64,000 nt of DNA from Ardenticatenaceae bacterium (GTDB lineage Bacteria > Chloroflexota > Anaerolineae > Promineifilales > Promineifilaceae): NCBI GenBank assembly GCA_020634455.1, contig JACKBQ010000002.1, positions 2,046,001-2,110,000 of the forward strand, in the 5' to 3' direction. The notes beneath the pieces are model-generated. The model made no database searches, was not told the origin of the DNA, and saw only the letters and a program-made list of their open reading frames with translations. Positions 1-9,268 of the stretch are shown here, piece by piece. The position numbers and the translations under genes were made by a program. Each line of letters begins with the position of its first letter. Positions within the stretch are counted from its first letter, which is position 1.

Positions 1-1755
1 GTAGGTTCCGCCCGCCTTAAGGATGCCCAGCAGCCCCACCAGCATCTCCAGCGATCGCTCCACGGAGAGCGCCACCTTCACATCGGGGCCGACGCCTGCT
101 TTTTGCAAAGCGTGAGCCAGCTGGTTGGCGCGCCAGTTCAACTCGGCATAGGTCACGGTTTGATTGGGGAATTCGGCGGCGATGGCATCCGGGGTTTGGG
201 CAGCTTGCTGTTCAAAGCGTTGGTGGATGGGTAGCTGGGGGTAAACGGCCGTACGCTCATTCCAATCCACCACCACCTGCTGCCGCTCCGCTTCGTCCAT
301 CAGCGGCAAAGCGCCAATGGGCCGGGACGGGTCTTGCACAATGCCACCCAGCAGCACCTGAAAATGGTGCCAGAAGCGAGCCATCGTCGCTTCAGCAAAC
401 AAATCAATGTTGTATTCCAGGTAGCCTGTCAAGCCATCCGCCTCTTCCGCCAGCGACAGCGCCAAGTCAAATTTGGAGGTGCCGGTGTCCACGTCTACCG
501 AAGTCATGGTCAGGCCAGGCAGCTCGGCTGAGGTGCCCGTGGCGTTGTGCAGCACAAACATCACCTGAAAAATTGGGTTATAGCTGAGGGCGCGTTCCGG
601 CTGTAGCTCCTCCACCAGCTTCTCAAAAGGTAAATCCTGGTGGTCGTAAGCGTCCAGCGTGGTCTCTTTAACCTGAGCAAGCAGTTCCAAAAAGGTGGGG
701 TTGCCAGACAAATCGGTGCGCAGCGCCAGTGTGTTCACAAAGAAGCCAATCAGCCCTTCAATTTCGGCACGGGTGCGGTTGGCGATGGGTGAACCAATGA
801 CAATTTCATCCTGGCGGCTATAACGATGCAACAGCACGTTGAAGGCGGCAAACAGGGTCATGAACAGCGTCGTGCCCGCTTCCTGGCTGACGCGCTTCAA
901 CTCTTCGTACAATGTTTGGTTAATTGCCACGGGCAGGTGATTGCCGCGATATTCCTGCACCGCTGGGCGAGGAAAATCGGTGGGCAGTTCCAGGCGGGGC
1001 GGCGCACCGGCCAGCTGGTTTTTCCAGTAGCTCTGCTGCTTTTCCAGCCGTTCGCCAGACAAATAGTCCCGCTGCCAGACGGCAAAATCTGCATATTGGA
1101 TAGGCAACGCGTCGAGGGACGGCCGTTCCCCATTCAAGAAATCTTTGTACAGCACCGACAGCTCGTTCAGCAGCACCCCGCGTGACCAGCCGTCGGAGGC
1201 GATGTGGTGCATGGTGAGGATGAGGCGGTGTTCGCGGGGAGCCAGCTTGAGCAATTTGGCGCGCAGCAAGGGGCCAGTGGTCAGGTCAAACGGCCGTCTC
1301 GTTTCCGCAGCCGTCAGTTTGGCAATTTCTGATTTGCACTGTTCGGTTGATAGCCCTTGTAAATCATTCACCGGAACGGTGATGGAAACCTGGTTGTTGA
1401 CTTGTTGGGAAGGTTGGCCATTTACGGCCGTAAACGTGGTTCGCAATGCTTCGTGCCGCTGCACAATTTCATTCAGGCTGGCGGTGAGCGCGGCCACATC
1501 CAGCTCGCCGCTCAATTCAAAAATGGCGGGAATGTGGTACGCTGGACTGCCCGGCTCCAGCTCTTCCAAAAACCAGAGCCGCTGCTGGGCATAAGACAAT
1601 GGTGCAGCCGCCGAATCGTCACGGCGGGTAACGCCCTGTGGCGTAGCCTGCGCTTGTTTTTGCTTTAATTTCATTTCCAGCAGCGCCCGCTTGGCTGGGG
1701 AAAGTCCGGCCAGTCGGTCGTCCAGGTTGCGCTGCTCGGGTTGTTGGTTGGTCAT
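1..1755 (-). CDS. Non-ribosomal peptide synthetase, C-A module (3' part missing)
   Basis: The frame is open from the ATG at 1755 to base 1, so only the first 585 codons are present. Residues 1-50 form a short helical N-terminus (LSPAKRALLEMKLKQK) of the kind found in front of condensation domains. A condensation domain follows; its motif HHIASDGW has the paired histidines at 183-184, the normal active site. From about residue 500 an adenylation domain begins (FEQQAAQTPDAIAAEF, then LVGLLGILKAGGTY at the edge). The gene starts 63 bp after the preceding NRPS gene ends, so the two are probably one operon and successive subunits of one assembly line; the acidic tail of the upstream protein and this N-terminus could be docking partners (inference). 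Module substrate cannot be read because the A domain is cut. Confidence 0.93.
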   Translation of the reverse strand, partial: MTNQQPEQRNLDDRLAGLSPAKRALLEMKLKQKQAQATPQGVTRRDDSAAAPLSYAQQRLWFLEELEPGSPAYHIPAIFELSGELDVAALTASLNEIVQRHEALRTTFTAVNGQPSQQVNNQVSITVPVNDLQGLSTEQCKSEIAKLTAAETRRPFDLTTGPLLRAKLLKLAPREHRLILTMHHIASDGWSRGVLLNELSVLYKDFLNGERPSLDALPIQYADFAVWQRDYLSGERLEKQQSYWKNQLAGAPPRLELPTDFPRPAVQEYRGNHLPVAINQTLYEELKRVSQEAGTTLFMTLFAAFNVLLHRYSRQDEIVIGSPIANRTRAEIEGLIGFFVNTLALRTDLSGNPTFLELLAQVKETTLDAYDHQDLPFEKLVEELQPERALSYNPIFQVMFVLHNATGTSAELPGLTMTSVDVDTGTSKFDLALSLAEEADGLTGYLEYNIDLFAEATMARFWHHFQVLLGGIVQDPSRPIGALPLMDEAERQQVVVDWNERTAVYPQLPIHQRFEQQAAQTPDAIAAEFPNQTVTYAELNWRANQLAHALQKAGVGPDVKVALSVERSLEMLVGLLGILKAGGTY

Positions 1756-1773
1756 AAAACTACCTTGTCTTTT

Positions 1774-1822
1774 TCAGTGAAAAGTAGCGCTCGCTTATCA
1801 CTTTTTACTTTTCACTTTTTAC
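1774..1822. repeat. Intergenic AGTAAAAAGTGAAAAG repeat carrying the NRPS stop codon
   Basis: On the minus strand this reads as near-tandem copies of GTAAAAAGTGAAAA followed by GTGATAAGCGAGC. The TAA stop of the upstream NRPS (1819-1821) is the first TAA of the repeat. A second copy of the same family lies at 63178-63238, where it also supplies a stop codon. Confidence 0.75.
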
Positions 1823-4800
1823 TCATCAGTTGCCATCAACTGCGCCAAAAGAATTTCCGCTTCCTCGTCTGAAAGCTCGTCCAGTTCGGCCATGAGTGCG
1901 GCCAATTCGTCCTCTTCGGCAACGGCCGTTTCCACCTGCATCTGCTCAATTTCCACAGCCAGTTCAGCAATGGTGGGTATCTCAAAAAAGCGGCGTTGTG
2001 ATAATTCTACGTTTAGCTGATCGCGAATACGAGAAACGACCTGCGTCGCCAGCAGCGAGTGGCCGCCGATGTCGAAAAAGTTTGCGTTTATATCAATCTG
2101 CTCCCGCCCCAGCAAGGATTCCCAAATGGTGGCCAGGGCGATTTGCGTGGCGGTGGTGGCAAGAACGGCCGTTTCCTCAGTTTCTGGTGCCAATTCATCC
2201 GGCGAAGGCAATGCATTTCGGTTTATTTTGCCCGTCGGCCCCAGCGGTAGCTTGTCCAAGATGAAAAAGTCGCTGGGAACCATGTAGCCCGGCAGCCGGT
2301 TGCGCAAAAAGTCGCGCAGCGCAGCGGAATTGACGTCGCCAGCTGGTTCGATGTACGCCACCAGTCGCTTGCGGGCGTTGTCTGCGTCGGCCAGGGCAGC
2401 GGCACATTTCTTCACGCTTTCATGCTCCAGTAGCACCGCCTCGACGTCATTCAACTCCACGCGAAAGCCGCGAATCTTCACCTGGTAATCCCGCCGACCG
2501 ACTAGCTCTAGCTGGCCGTCACTACGCCAGCGGGCGAGATCGCCGGTTCGGTAAAGATGTGAAGGGGTGACAAGGTGAAGGGGTGAAGGGGTAACATCTT
2601 CGTTCACCTGGTCACATGGTCCCCTTGTCACCTTGTCAAAAGGATTTTCTAAAAATTTCTCGCCGCTAAGTTCCGGCAAATTCAAATAGCCATCTGCCAG
2701 ACACGCACCAGAGACGCACAGTTCGCCCGTTGCGCCGATGGGCACAGGCTGGAAGTTGTCGTCGAGGACATAAACCTGAATGTTGGGCAATGGTGTGCCG
2801 ATGGGAACGCGTACGGCCGTTTCCACCAAAGTCGCCGCGTCAAACTGGGTGGCATTGGAGGAACATTCCGTGGAGCCGTACAAATTGAGCAGCGGCACGC
2901 CGGGGAATGTCGCTTTCCAACGCTGCACCATCGCTGGGGGAATGGGCTCAGCGCTGGTGGTGGCAAAACGCAGGCTGTCCCACCGCGTTTCTTCGCGGTC
3001 AGCCGCTTGCAGCACATTCTCGATAAGCGCTGGGGAAGAGAGCAGATGGCTCACTTTATGCGTGGTTAATTGCTGCCAAAGCAAATCGGCATTGCGCACG
3101 TCATCTGGTTGGAGAATGAGCGTCGGCATGCCCTTGAGCAGACCACCGAACAGTTCCCAGGTGGCGGCCACGAGGGCGTATGATTTTTGGAGTACGGCCG
3201 TATCCCCCGCCACAAACGGATATTCGTCCCACATCCACAGCAAGCGGTTCAGCACCGCGCTCATCGGAATGCGCGCACCCTTCGGCTTGCCGGTGGTGGA
3301 CGAGGTGTAGACGATGTTGATCAGGTCGTTGGGCGTAGTTGTGCTCGTAGGGTTAGTGGTTAGTTGCTGGTCAGTTTCCACCCAATCCCGATCTAGACAA
3401 ACTTTCTTGCCCGCAAAATTGGCAAATTGATCGACGGATTCCTGCACGATGAGAATTTCCGGCTGGGTGTCGTCCAAAATGTCTTGCAGACGCGCCAGCG
3501 GATAATCCGGGTCCAGCGCCACGTACACGCCGCCCGCCTTAAGGATGCCCAGCAAGCCCACCATCATCTCAAAGGAACGCTCGGTGCAGAGGGCCACGAA
3601 GCTGCCCCGCCCCACCCCGTTCTGCCGCAAATGGTGCGCCAGTTGGTTAGCTTTCTGGTTCAGGTCAGCGTAGCGCATCGTCTCGTTTTGGCAGATGAGC
3701 GCGGTGGCGGCTGGCGTTTGGGCTGCTTGCTGCTCAAACAGCTCGGCAATGGTCAATTCGTTGCCAAAATCGTGCGCGGTCTGGTTCCAATCGTGCAGCA
3801 CGGTTTGCCGTTCGGCTTCGGTGATGAGGGTAAGGGTGGACAACGGCCGTTCCCAATGCCCCACCGCCTGCCGCAAAATCACAACCAGGTTGTTCAGCAT
3901 GCGCTCAATCGTTGTCGCCTCAAATAAATCGGTCAGGTAAGCCAGCTGCAAGAAGATTTCGTCCCCATGTTCGTGGGCGTAAAGCGCCAGATCGTATTTG
4001 ATGTAGCCTGTGTCCAGTTCGCTAAACGTCAACGATAGGTCATCCAGCGCCACGCTGGACTGCGGCAGGTTGAGCATATTAAACATCACCTGGAAAACCG
4101 GGGAAATGCTCACGTCGCGGGCGGTTAGGGCCCATTCCAGCATCCAGCTAAACGGATACTCAGCATTAGAAATGGCCCCTGTCACTGTGTCGCGCACCTG
4201 CGCTAAAACCTCGCCAAAGCTGGGATCGTTGGCAAATTGGGTTCGCAATGGCAGCATGTTGAGGAAAAAGCCCACCAGTTCCTCGGCGTGGTCGCGGGTG
4301 CGGTTGGCCAGCGGTGCGCCGACAATCAAATCGTCCTGCCCAGCGTACAGCCGCAGCATGATGTTGAACGCCGTCAGCATCGTCATGAACAGCGTTGCGC
4401 CTTGCCGCTGGCTCAGCGCCTTAAGTTGGGCGGTCAGTTCGGCGTCCAGCATCACCGCCTGAGCATCACCGCGATAGGTTGGCGCGGCCGGATGCGGTCG
4501 GTCGGTGGGCAGGCTGAGGACGGGCAGTTCGCCAGCCAGCTGCTGCTTCCAATATGCTTCCTGCGCCTGCAGGCTGGTTTTGGTGATGGTTTCGCTTTCC
4601 CACAGCACGTAATCGGCAAAGCTGAACGGCAGCGGCGGCAGCGGATTGGCCTCGCCTCGCTGGAAGCCATCGTACAGTTTACCCAAATCCTGGATCATGT
4701 TGGACCAGCCCCACAAATCGAGGGTGATTTCGTGGAAGGTGATGGGCATGTCGTAGGCATCTTCGGCCAGCTTGAACAGATTGGCTTGCAGCAAATTATG

Positions 4801-7650
4801 CTTTTCCAAATTGAGCGGCTGCTGCCCTTTTTCGTACATGAACGCTTTGAGTTTGGCTTCGCGCTGGGCAGCCGTCAGGTGGGTGAGGTCGAAAAGTTGT
4901 AGATTGTCTTGCCGCTGGGGGAATCGTTGGGTGGGACGGCCGTTTTCATCCACGCCAAATTTCGCCCGCAAAATCACGTGCCGGTCAATCAGCGCCTGCC
5001 AGGCTCGCTGCAAAATCGCCACGTCCACCGCGCCCCGCAAGTGAATGACACCCTGGGCGGTGTAGTACGGGCTGTCTGGCTCCAGCTTCCACAAAAACCA
5101 GATACCTTGCTGCGCGACGGAGAGCGGGTAGTGCTCGCGGGCTTCATTTTTGGCGGGCAGTTCGGCAAGGGTCTCACCGTTCTGGCTGGCTGGCTCGGCG
5201 ACCAGTTCAGCCAATTTGGCCACCGTTTGCTTTTCAAACAGGTGGCGGAAGGAGAGTTTGGCCTGGGTGGCTTCGCGGGTGCGGTTGAGTACCTGCATCG
5301 CCAGCAGCGAATCGCCGCCCAGCTCAAAAAAGCCATCTTCCACGCCCACCTGGTTGATACCCAGCACCTCTTGCCAGATGGCGGCGATGGTTTGTTCCAG
5401 TTCGCTGCGCGGGGGAATGTACGGCTGGTGCAAGTCGGGGCGCAGGTTGTGCGGCTCTGGCAGGGCGCGTAAATCGAGCTTGCGGTTGGCGTTGTAGGGC
5501 AGTTCGTCAAGCTGTACAAACTGTTGAGGAATCATGTGCGGCGGCAGCAGTTGTTCTAAAAATGACCTCAGTTCGTAGCCGGAAAGCGGCCGTTCCGCGG
5601 TGTAGTAGGCCATGAGAATTTGCTGTTCGCTGGCGGTGTTTTTGCTGCGGGTATCGCGGTCTTTGACGATGAGGCGGCTTTTGTCGCGGGTGACGTGGCG
5701 CACCACAACGGCGCAGTTTCGCACGGCTTCGTGCCCGCGCAGGGCAGTTTCGATGTCGCCCAGTTCGACGCGCATGCCCCGTAATTTGACGAGGTTGTCG
5801 ATACGGCCGTAAAACTCAATCGTGCCATTTGCCAGCCAACGACCCAGGTCACCCGTACGGTACACACGGTCGGGGAAATCATTGTGCAGTGGATGCTGGA
5901 TGAACTTGGCCGCCATCTCATCGGGGCGTTCAATGTACCCCTCGGTGAGGTACGGGCTGCGAATGTACAGCTCGCCACGCACGCCAATCGGGCAGAGCTG
6001 CTGGTTTTTGTCGAGGATGAGAATCTGACGGCCGTCTATGGCCCGCCCAATCGAAATCGCCCGCTGATCTGGTTGAATTTCGGTTATGGCGTGGTAGGTT
6101 GCCAGCACCGTTTCCGACGGACCGTACAGGTTAAACAGTTTAGCCGGGTTGGGGAAGCGTGTCAGCCAGGCGTGAGCAAGGTCTACGGGCAAGATTTCGC
6201 CCGCCAGCAGTAGCATTTCTACCGTTGGGAGTGGATGACGGCCGTTATGGCCCGGTTCGCTTTCTAAAATTTGCAGCATCTGGCGGCAGAAGCTGGGCAC
6301 AATCTGCAAAATGGTGATTTCGGCCTGCCGCACCCAATCAATCAGCGCCTGCGGATTGAAGCGGGTCATTGCCGGAGCCATGCAAAGCGTCGCCCCAAAG
6401 CAGAGCGTGCCAAAAATTTCGCAGTAGGCGGCGTCGTAGGCGATGGAGGCCCATTGGGCGAAGCGCTGCGGGGCGACAATGCCAAAGTAGCGGCTCTGCC
6501 AATCCACAAACTGGCAGAAGCTCAGGTGGGATTGCAAAATGCCCTTAGGCTTGCCCGTCGAGCCGGAGGTATACACCATGTAGGCAGGATCGGTTGGTTT
6601 TAGCGGCACGTTCGGGTTTGTTTGGGCACAGGCTGCGATAAATTCCGGGCCAAAAGTTGTAACGTTGGGATTTTTTACCGCAGAGGGCGCTGAGTTTTTT
6701 GTTTTTTCTCTGCGGTCTCTGCGGTGAATATCAAAATTATCAATTGCTAGGATGTCGCACCCTGCGGGCAAGTTGGCCAGGAGGTCTTCGTGGCGTTCCA
6801 GGCAGCTAGCTTCCAGGATAAAGCGGGCAGGCCGGGCTTCGTCCAAAATGGATTGCAGGCGATGGGTGGGGTAGTGCGGGTCCAGGCAAACAAACACGCC
6901 ACCCGCTTTGAGCACGCCAAAAAGCGCCTCCACCTGCTGCGGGCCATTTTCTAGCATGATGGCGATTCGGTCTTGCGGCTGCACGCCCATTTTGATGAGG
7001 GCATGGGCGATCTGGTTGGAACGGCCGTTCAGTTCCCCGTAGCTCATCTCCCGATTTTCAAAGGTAATGGCCAGGTTGTCAGGCGCATTTGCTACCACTT
7101 GCTCAAACATCTGGTGCAGGCCGGGAAAGTCGTACTGTTCTTTGTCGTTCCACTCGTTGAGCAGCAGATTTTTTTCGTATTTGGTGAGGAAGGGGAGGTG
7201 GGAAACGGCCGTTTCCGGCAAATCCAGCACCGCCTGCCGCAGCGTTTGCCAATGCCCCACCAGTCGATCCATCGTTGCTTCGTCAAACAAGTCGGGGGCG
7301 TAAGACAACTCACCAGATTGCGGATCGAAGGTCAAGATGGGCTGGTTGTTGCGGGCAGGCAACTTTTGGCTGAGGTTTTGGGCCAGTACCGGTAAATATT
7401 GCGGATCGGTGAGGGTGAGAACGGCCGTATTCCCCCCAACCGCTTCCACCAGCGCTGCAAATGGCGCAGCTCCATTTACTAAAATGGTAGCAGGCTCACC
7501 ATTCAGCAGGCAGGTAATCTGCACTTCGCCACTGTAGCGATGCAACAGCAAGGCAAACATCGCCAGCCGATTGTCGGTTGGTTGTTGCAAAGTACGTTGT
7601 TTCATCATGCGGGCTGTGGTGGATACGGCCGTTTCTCTTTGCTCACTCAT
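1819..7650 (-). CDS. Non-ribosomal peptide synthetase, A-T-C-A-T
   Basis: 1943 residues. After about 170 residues resembling only the end of a condensation domain come A1 (YTSGSTGKPKG near 360; ASIAYDAAYCE keeps the Asp equivalent to GrsA Asp235), carrier T1 (LGGDSLLAMQ near 778), a condensation domain (840-1280), A2 (YTSSTTGKPKG near 1450) and carrier T2 (IGGHSLLATQ near 1862), then a Glu/Asp-rich tail. Oddities: the condensation motif is FHEITLDLWGWS, so the second, catalytic His is Glu; A2 has ALVAATWE where the substrate-anchoring Asp is expected; residues about 305-329 and 1670-1698 are translated intergenic repeats. No thioesterase is visible, so assembly continues in the next gene. The frame is otherwise intact. 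Product unknown. Confidence 0.95.
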   Translation of the reverse strand: MSEQRETAVSTTARMMKQRTLQQPTDNRLAMFALLLHRYSGEVQITCLLNGEPATILVNGAAPFAALVEAVGGNTAVLTLTDPQYLPVLAQNLSQKLPARNNQPILTFDPQSGELSYAPDLFDEATMDRLVGHWQTLRQAVLDLPETAVSHLPFLTKYEKNLLLNEWNDKEQYDFPGLHQMFEQVVANAPDNLAITFENREMSYGELNGRSNQIAHALIKMGVQPQDRIAIMLENGPQQVEALFGVLKAGGVFVCLDPHYPTHRLQSILDEARPARFILEASCLERHEDLLANLPAGCDILAIDNFDIHRRDRREKTKNSAPSAVKNPNVTTFGPEFIAACAQTNPNVPLKPTDPAYMVYTSGSTGKPKGILQSHLSFCQFVDWQSRYFGIVAPQRFAQWASIAYDAAYCEIFGTLCFGATLCMAPAMTRFNPQALIDWVRQAEITILQIVPSFCRQMLQILESEPGHNGRHPLPTVEMLLLAGEILPVDLAHAWLTRFPNPAKLFNLYGPSETVLATYHAITEIQPDQRAISIGRAIDGRQILILDKNQQLCPIGVRGELYIRSPYLTEGYIERPDEMAAKFIQHPLHNDFPDRVYRTGDLGRWLANGTIEFYGRIDNLVKLRGMRVELGDIETALRGHEAVRNCAVVVRHVTRDKSRLIVKDRDTRSKNTASEQQILMAYYTAERPLSGYELRSFLEQLLPPHMIPQQFVQLDELPYNANRKLDLRALPEPHNLRPDLHQPYIPPRSELEQTIAAIWQEVLGINQVGVEDGFFELGGDSLLAMQVLNRTREATQAKLSFRHLFEKQTVAKLAELVAEPASQNGETLAELPAKNEAREHYPLSVAQQGIWFLWKLEPDSPYYTAQGVIHLRGAVDVAILQRAWQALIDRHVILRAKFGVDENGRPTQRFPQRQDNLQLFDLTHLTAAQREAKLKAFMYEKGQQPLNLEKHNLLQANLFKLAEDAYDMPITFHEITLDLWGWSNMIQDLGKLYDGFQRGEANPLPPLPFSFADYVLWESETITKTSLQAQEAYWKQQLAGELPVLSLPTDRPHPAAPTYRGDAQAVMLDAELTAQLKALSQRQGATLFMTMLTAFNIMLRLYAGQDDLIVGAPLANRTRDHAEELVGFFLNMLPLRTQFANDPSFGEVLAQVRDTVTGAISNAEYPFSWMLEWALTARDVSISPVFQVMFNMLNLPQSSVALDDLSLTFSELDTGYIKYDLALYAHEHGDEIFLQLAYLTDLFEATTIERMLNNLVVILRQAVGHWERPLSTLTLITEAERQTVLHDWNQTAHDFGNELTIAELFEQQAAQTPAATALICQNETMRYADLNQKANQLAHHLRQNGVGRGSFVALCTERSFEMMVGLLGILKAGGVYVALDPDYPLARLQDILDDTQPEILIVQESVDQFANFAGKKVCLDRDWVETDQQLTTNPTSTTTPNDLINIVYTSSTTGKPKGARIPMSAVLNRLLWMWDEYPFVAGDTAVLQKSYALVAATWELFGGLLKGMPTLILQPDDVRNADLLWQQLTTHKVSHLLSSPALIENVLQAADREETRWDSLRFATTSAEPIPPAMVQRWKATFPGVPLLNLYGSTECSSNATQFDAATLVETAVRVPIGTPLPNIQVYVLDDNFQPVPIGATGELCVSGACLADGYLNLPELSGEKFLENPFDKVTRGPCDQVNEDVTPSPLHLVTPSHLYRTGDLARWRSDGQLELVGRRDYQVKIRGFRVELNDVEAVLLEHESVKKCAAALADADNARKRLVAYIEPAGDVNSAALRDFLRNRLPGYMVPSDFFILDKLPLGPTGKINRNALPSPDELAPETEETAVLATTATQIALATIWESLLGREQIDINANFFDIGGHSLLATQVVSRIRDQLNVELSQRRFFEIPTIAELAVEIEQMQVETAVAEEDELAALMAELDELSDEEAEILLAQLMATDE
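2557..2641. repeat. In-frame tandem-type repeat inside NRPS A2
   Basis: Plus-strand sequence is a degenerate tandem of GGTGAAGG/GGTGACAAGG units with an inverted partner (CCCCTTGTCACCTTGTC). It encodes about 28 residues between NPF and LYRTGDLARW, which are close together in ordinary adenylation domains, so the segment is an insertion that keeps the frame. A short piece of the same unit (GGGGTGACAAGGTGACATCC) sits in the gap at 23594-23613. Confidence 0.8.
6673..6730. repeat. In-frame palindromic repeat inside NRPS A1
   Basis: TTTTTTACCGCAGAGG at the left and CTCTGCGGTCTCTGCGGT at the right form an imperfect hairpin. The left end matches the intergenic element at 58911-58984 (TTTTTTACCGCAGAGGACGC). 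Here it encodes a basic stretch (HRRDRREKTKNSAPSAVKN) between the LAIDN strand and the NPNVPL segment of the adenylation domain, without disturbing the frame. Confidence 0.82.
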
Positions 7651-7673
7651 AAGACTTTCTGAGACCCAAAAAT

Positions 7674-7704
7674 CTCCCGAAGTTGTTTACCCAATCTTCG
7701 GGAG
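7674..7704 (-). terminator. Probable terminator after histidine ammonia-lyase
   Basis: On the minus strand a perfect 9-bp stem (CTCCCGAAG / CTTCGGGAG) with a 13-nt loop is followed by ATTTTTGGG. It lies between the ammonia-lyase stop and the NRPS start, so it may end or attenuate transcription into the NRPS genes. Confidence 0.6.
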
Positions 7705-7735
7705 CGTTTCTTTAATTCACTATTAAGGCCAGATT

Positions 7736-9268
7736 TTAGGCCAACCCAAACTGCTCAATCCATTTGGCACGATTTTCGGCACAGTAGGTGCGCGCCCGTT
7801 CCATGTCGTCACTCATCACGCGATCCCGCTCCATGAAGGTGAAATGTTGCCGGAACTCGTCATACAGCTTTTGGGTCGCCGGGGAGAGCTGAAGCGGTTT
7901 GTTGAAATCAATTGCCTGGGCAGCAGTCAGCAGTTCGATGCCCAAAATATACTCTGCATTGTCCACAATCGTTTCCAACTTGTAGGAAGATGTGCCACCC
8001 ATGCTCACGTGATCTTCCTGCAACTGGCAGGTAGGGATGGTGTCCACGCTGGCAGGGGTACACAGCACTTTGTTCTCGTTCATGAGCGCGGCGGCCGTGT
8101 ACTGCACAATCATGAAACCAGAGTTGAGGCCGGGCTGATTGACCAAAAAGTCGGGCAAGCCGCGCATGCCGGAAAGCAATTGGTAGGTGCGCCGCTCAGA
8201 AATGTAGGCCATCTCGCTGGTAGCCATCGCTACAAAATCCAGCGCCAGTGCGGTGGATTCACCGTGCAGGTTGCCGCCAAACAAAATTTGGTCGCTTTCC
8301 GGGAAGAAGAGCGGGTTGTCAGACACGCCGTTGCACTCTTTTTCGATAATGTCGATGGCAAAATTAACCGCCTGGCGAATGGCACCATGCACCTGGGGAA
8401 TACAGCGGAAGGAGTACGGGTCTTGCTTGGATTTGTTGCAGGTGGGCAGTTCGTGGTGGTTACTACCTTCCAACACCTTGCGGAAATTGGCCGCGACGGT
8501 TTTGCGTTCGGGATGGTAGGTGGTTTCGTGGTAGGGGGCCTGGTAGAACGTTTCTGAGGTGCTAAATGCCTGGGAACTCATGGCGGCGAAGAGATCGGCC
8601 GTTTTTATCATTTCTTCGATGCGCATGAGGGCCAAAGCACCACGAGAATTGATGTACTGCACGCCGTTGGTGAGCGCCAGCCCTTCTTTCGGTTTTAGGC
8701 GCAGCGGCTCCCAACCCATCTTTTCCAAGACACCGGCAGAATCTACCACCTCACCTTTGTAATACACTTTACCCAGCCCCAACAACGGCAGCGCCATGTG
8801 GGCCAAGGGGGCCAAATCGCCACTGGCTCCCACAGTACCCTTTTTGGGAATCGCGGGCACGATGTCGTGGTTCCACATGTCAATCAGCCGCTGCACAGGA
8901 GCCATGGAGATGCCGGTGTGCCCGGTGCGGAAGGTAAGCAGCTTAACGAAGAGCATGAGCCGGGACAATTTCTGCGGCACAATTTCACCAACGCCAACGG
9001 CATGAGAAACGACATGGTTAAACTGCAACATCTCCATCTCTTCGTTTTCCACGCGGGTTTCACAGAGGGAGCCAAAGCCAGTGTTTGTGCCGTAGATGTA
9101 GCGATCTTCGGCTGCTTTTTCTAAGACAAACTGGGCACCTGCCTCAATTTTGGCTACCACATCTGGATGTAATGCCAGGCGTGGGGTGGTGTTTACGATG
9201 TTACGCAAATCTTGGAGAGTGTAATAATCGAGTGTTACTTGGTGGGTGTTGGTTTGGAGCGTCATCAA
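7736..9268 (-). CDS. hutH: Histidine ammonia-lyase
   Basis: 510 residues, usual family length. The enzyme removes ammonia from L-histidine to give urocanate with an MIO group formed from Ala-Ser-Gly. The MIO triad is in GTVGASGDLAPLAH near residue 147. Residues that fix histidine in the Pseudomonas enzyme are visible: YGTNTGFG (Tyr53), SHAVGVGE (His83), TNGVQ (Asn195), QDPYSFR (Gln277, Tyr280, Arg283) and QEDHVSM (Glu414), which argues for histidine rather than Phe/Tyr. No hutU, hutI or hutG is in the window; instead the gene precedes two NRPS genes on the same strand, with a terminator-like hairpin between. It may be ordinary catabolism or precursor supply; the sequence does not decide. Confidence 0.95.
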   Translation of the reverse strand: MMTLQTNTHQVTLDYYTLQDLRNIVNTTPRLALHPDVVAKIEAGAQFVLEKAAEDRYIYGTNTGFGSLCETRVENEEMEMLQFNHVVSHAVGVGEIVPQKLSRLMLFVKLLTFRTGHTGISMAPVQRLIDMWNHDIVPAIPKKGTVGASGDLAPLAHMALPLLGLGKVYYKGEVVDSAGVLEKMGWEPLRLKPKEGLALTNGVQYINSRGALALMRIEEMIKTADLFAAMSSQAFSTSETFYQAPYHETTYHPERKTVAANFRKVLEGSNHHELPTCNKSKQDPYSFRCIPQVHGAIRQAVNFAIDIIEKECNGVSDNPLFFPESDQILFGGNLHGESTALALDFVAMATSEMAYISERRTYQLLSGMRGLPDFLVNQPGLNSGFMIVQYTAAALMNENKVLCTPASVDTIPTCQLQEDHVSMGGTSSYKLETIVDNAEYILGIELLTAAQAIDFNKPLQLSPATQKLYDEFRQHFTFMERDRVMSDDMERARTYCAENRAKWIEQFGLA

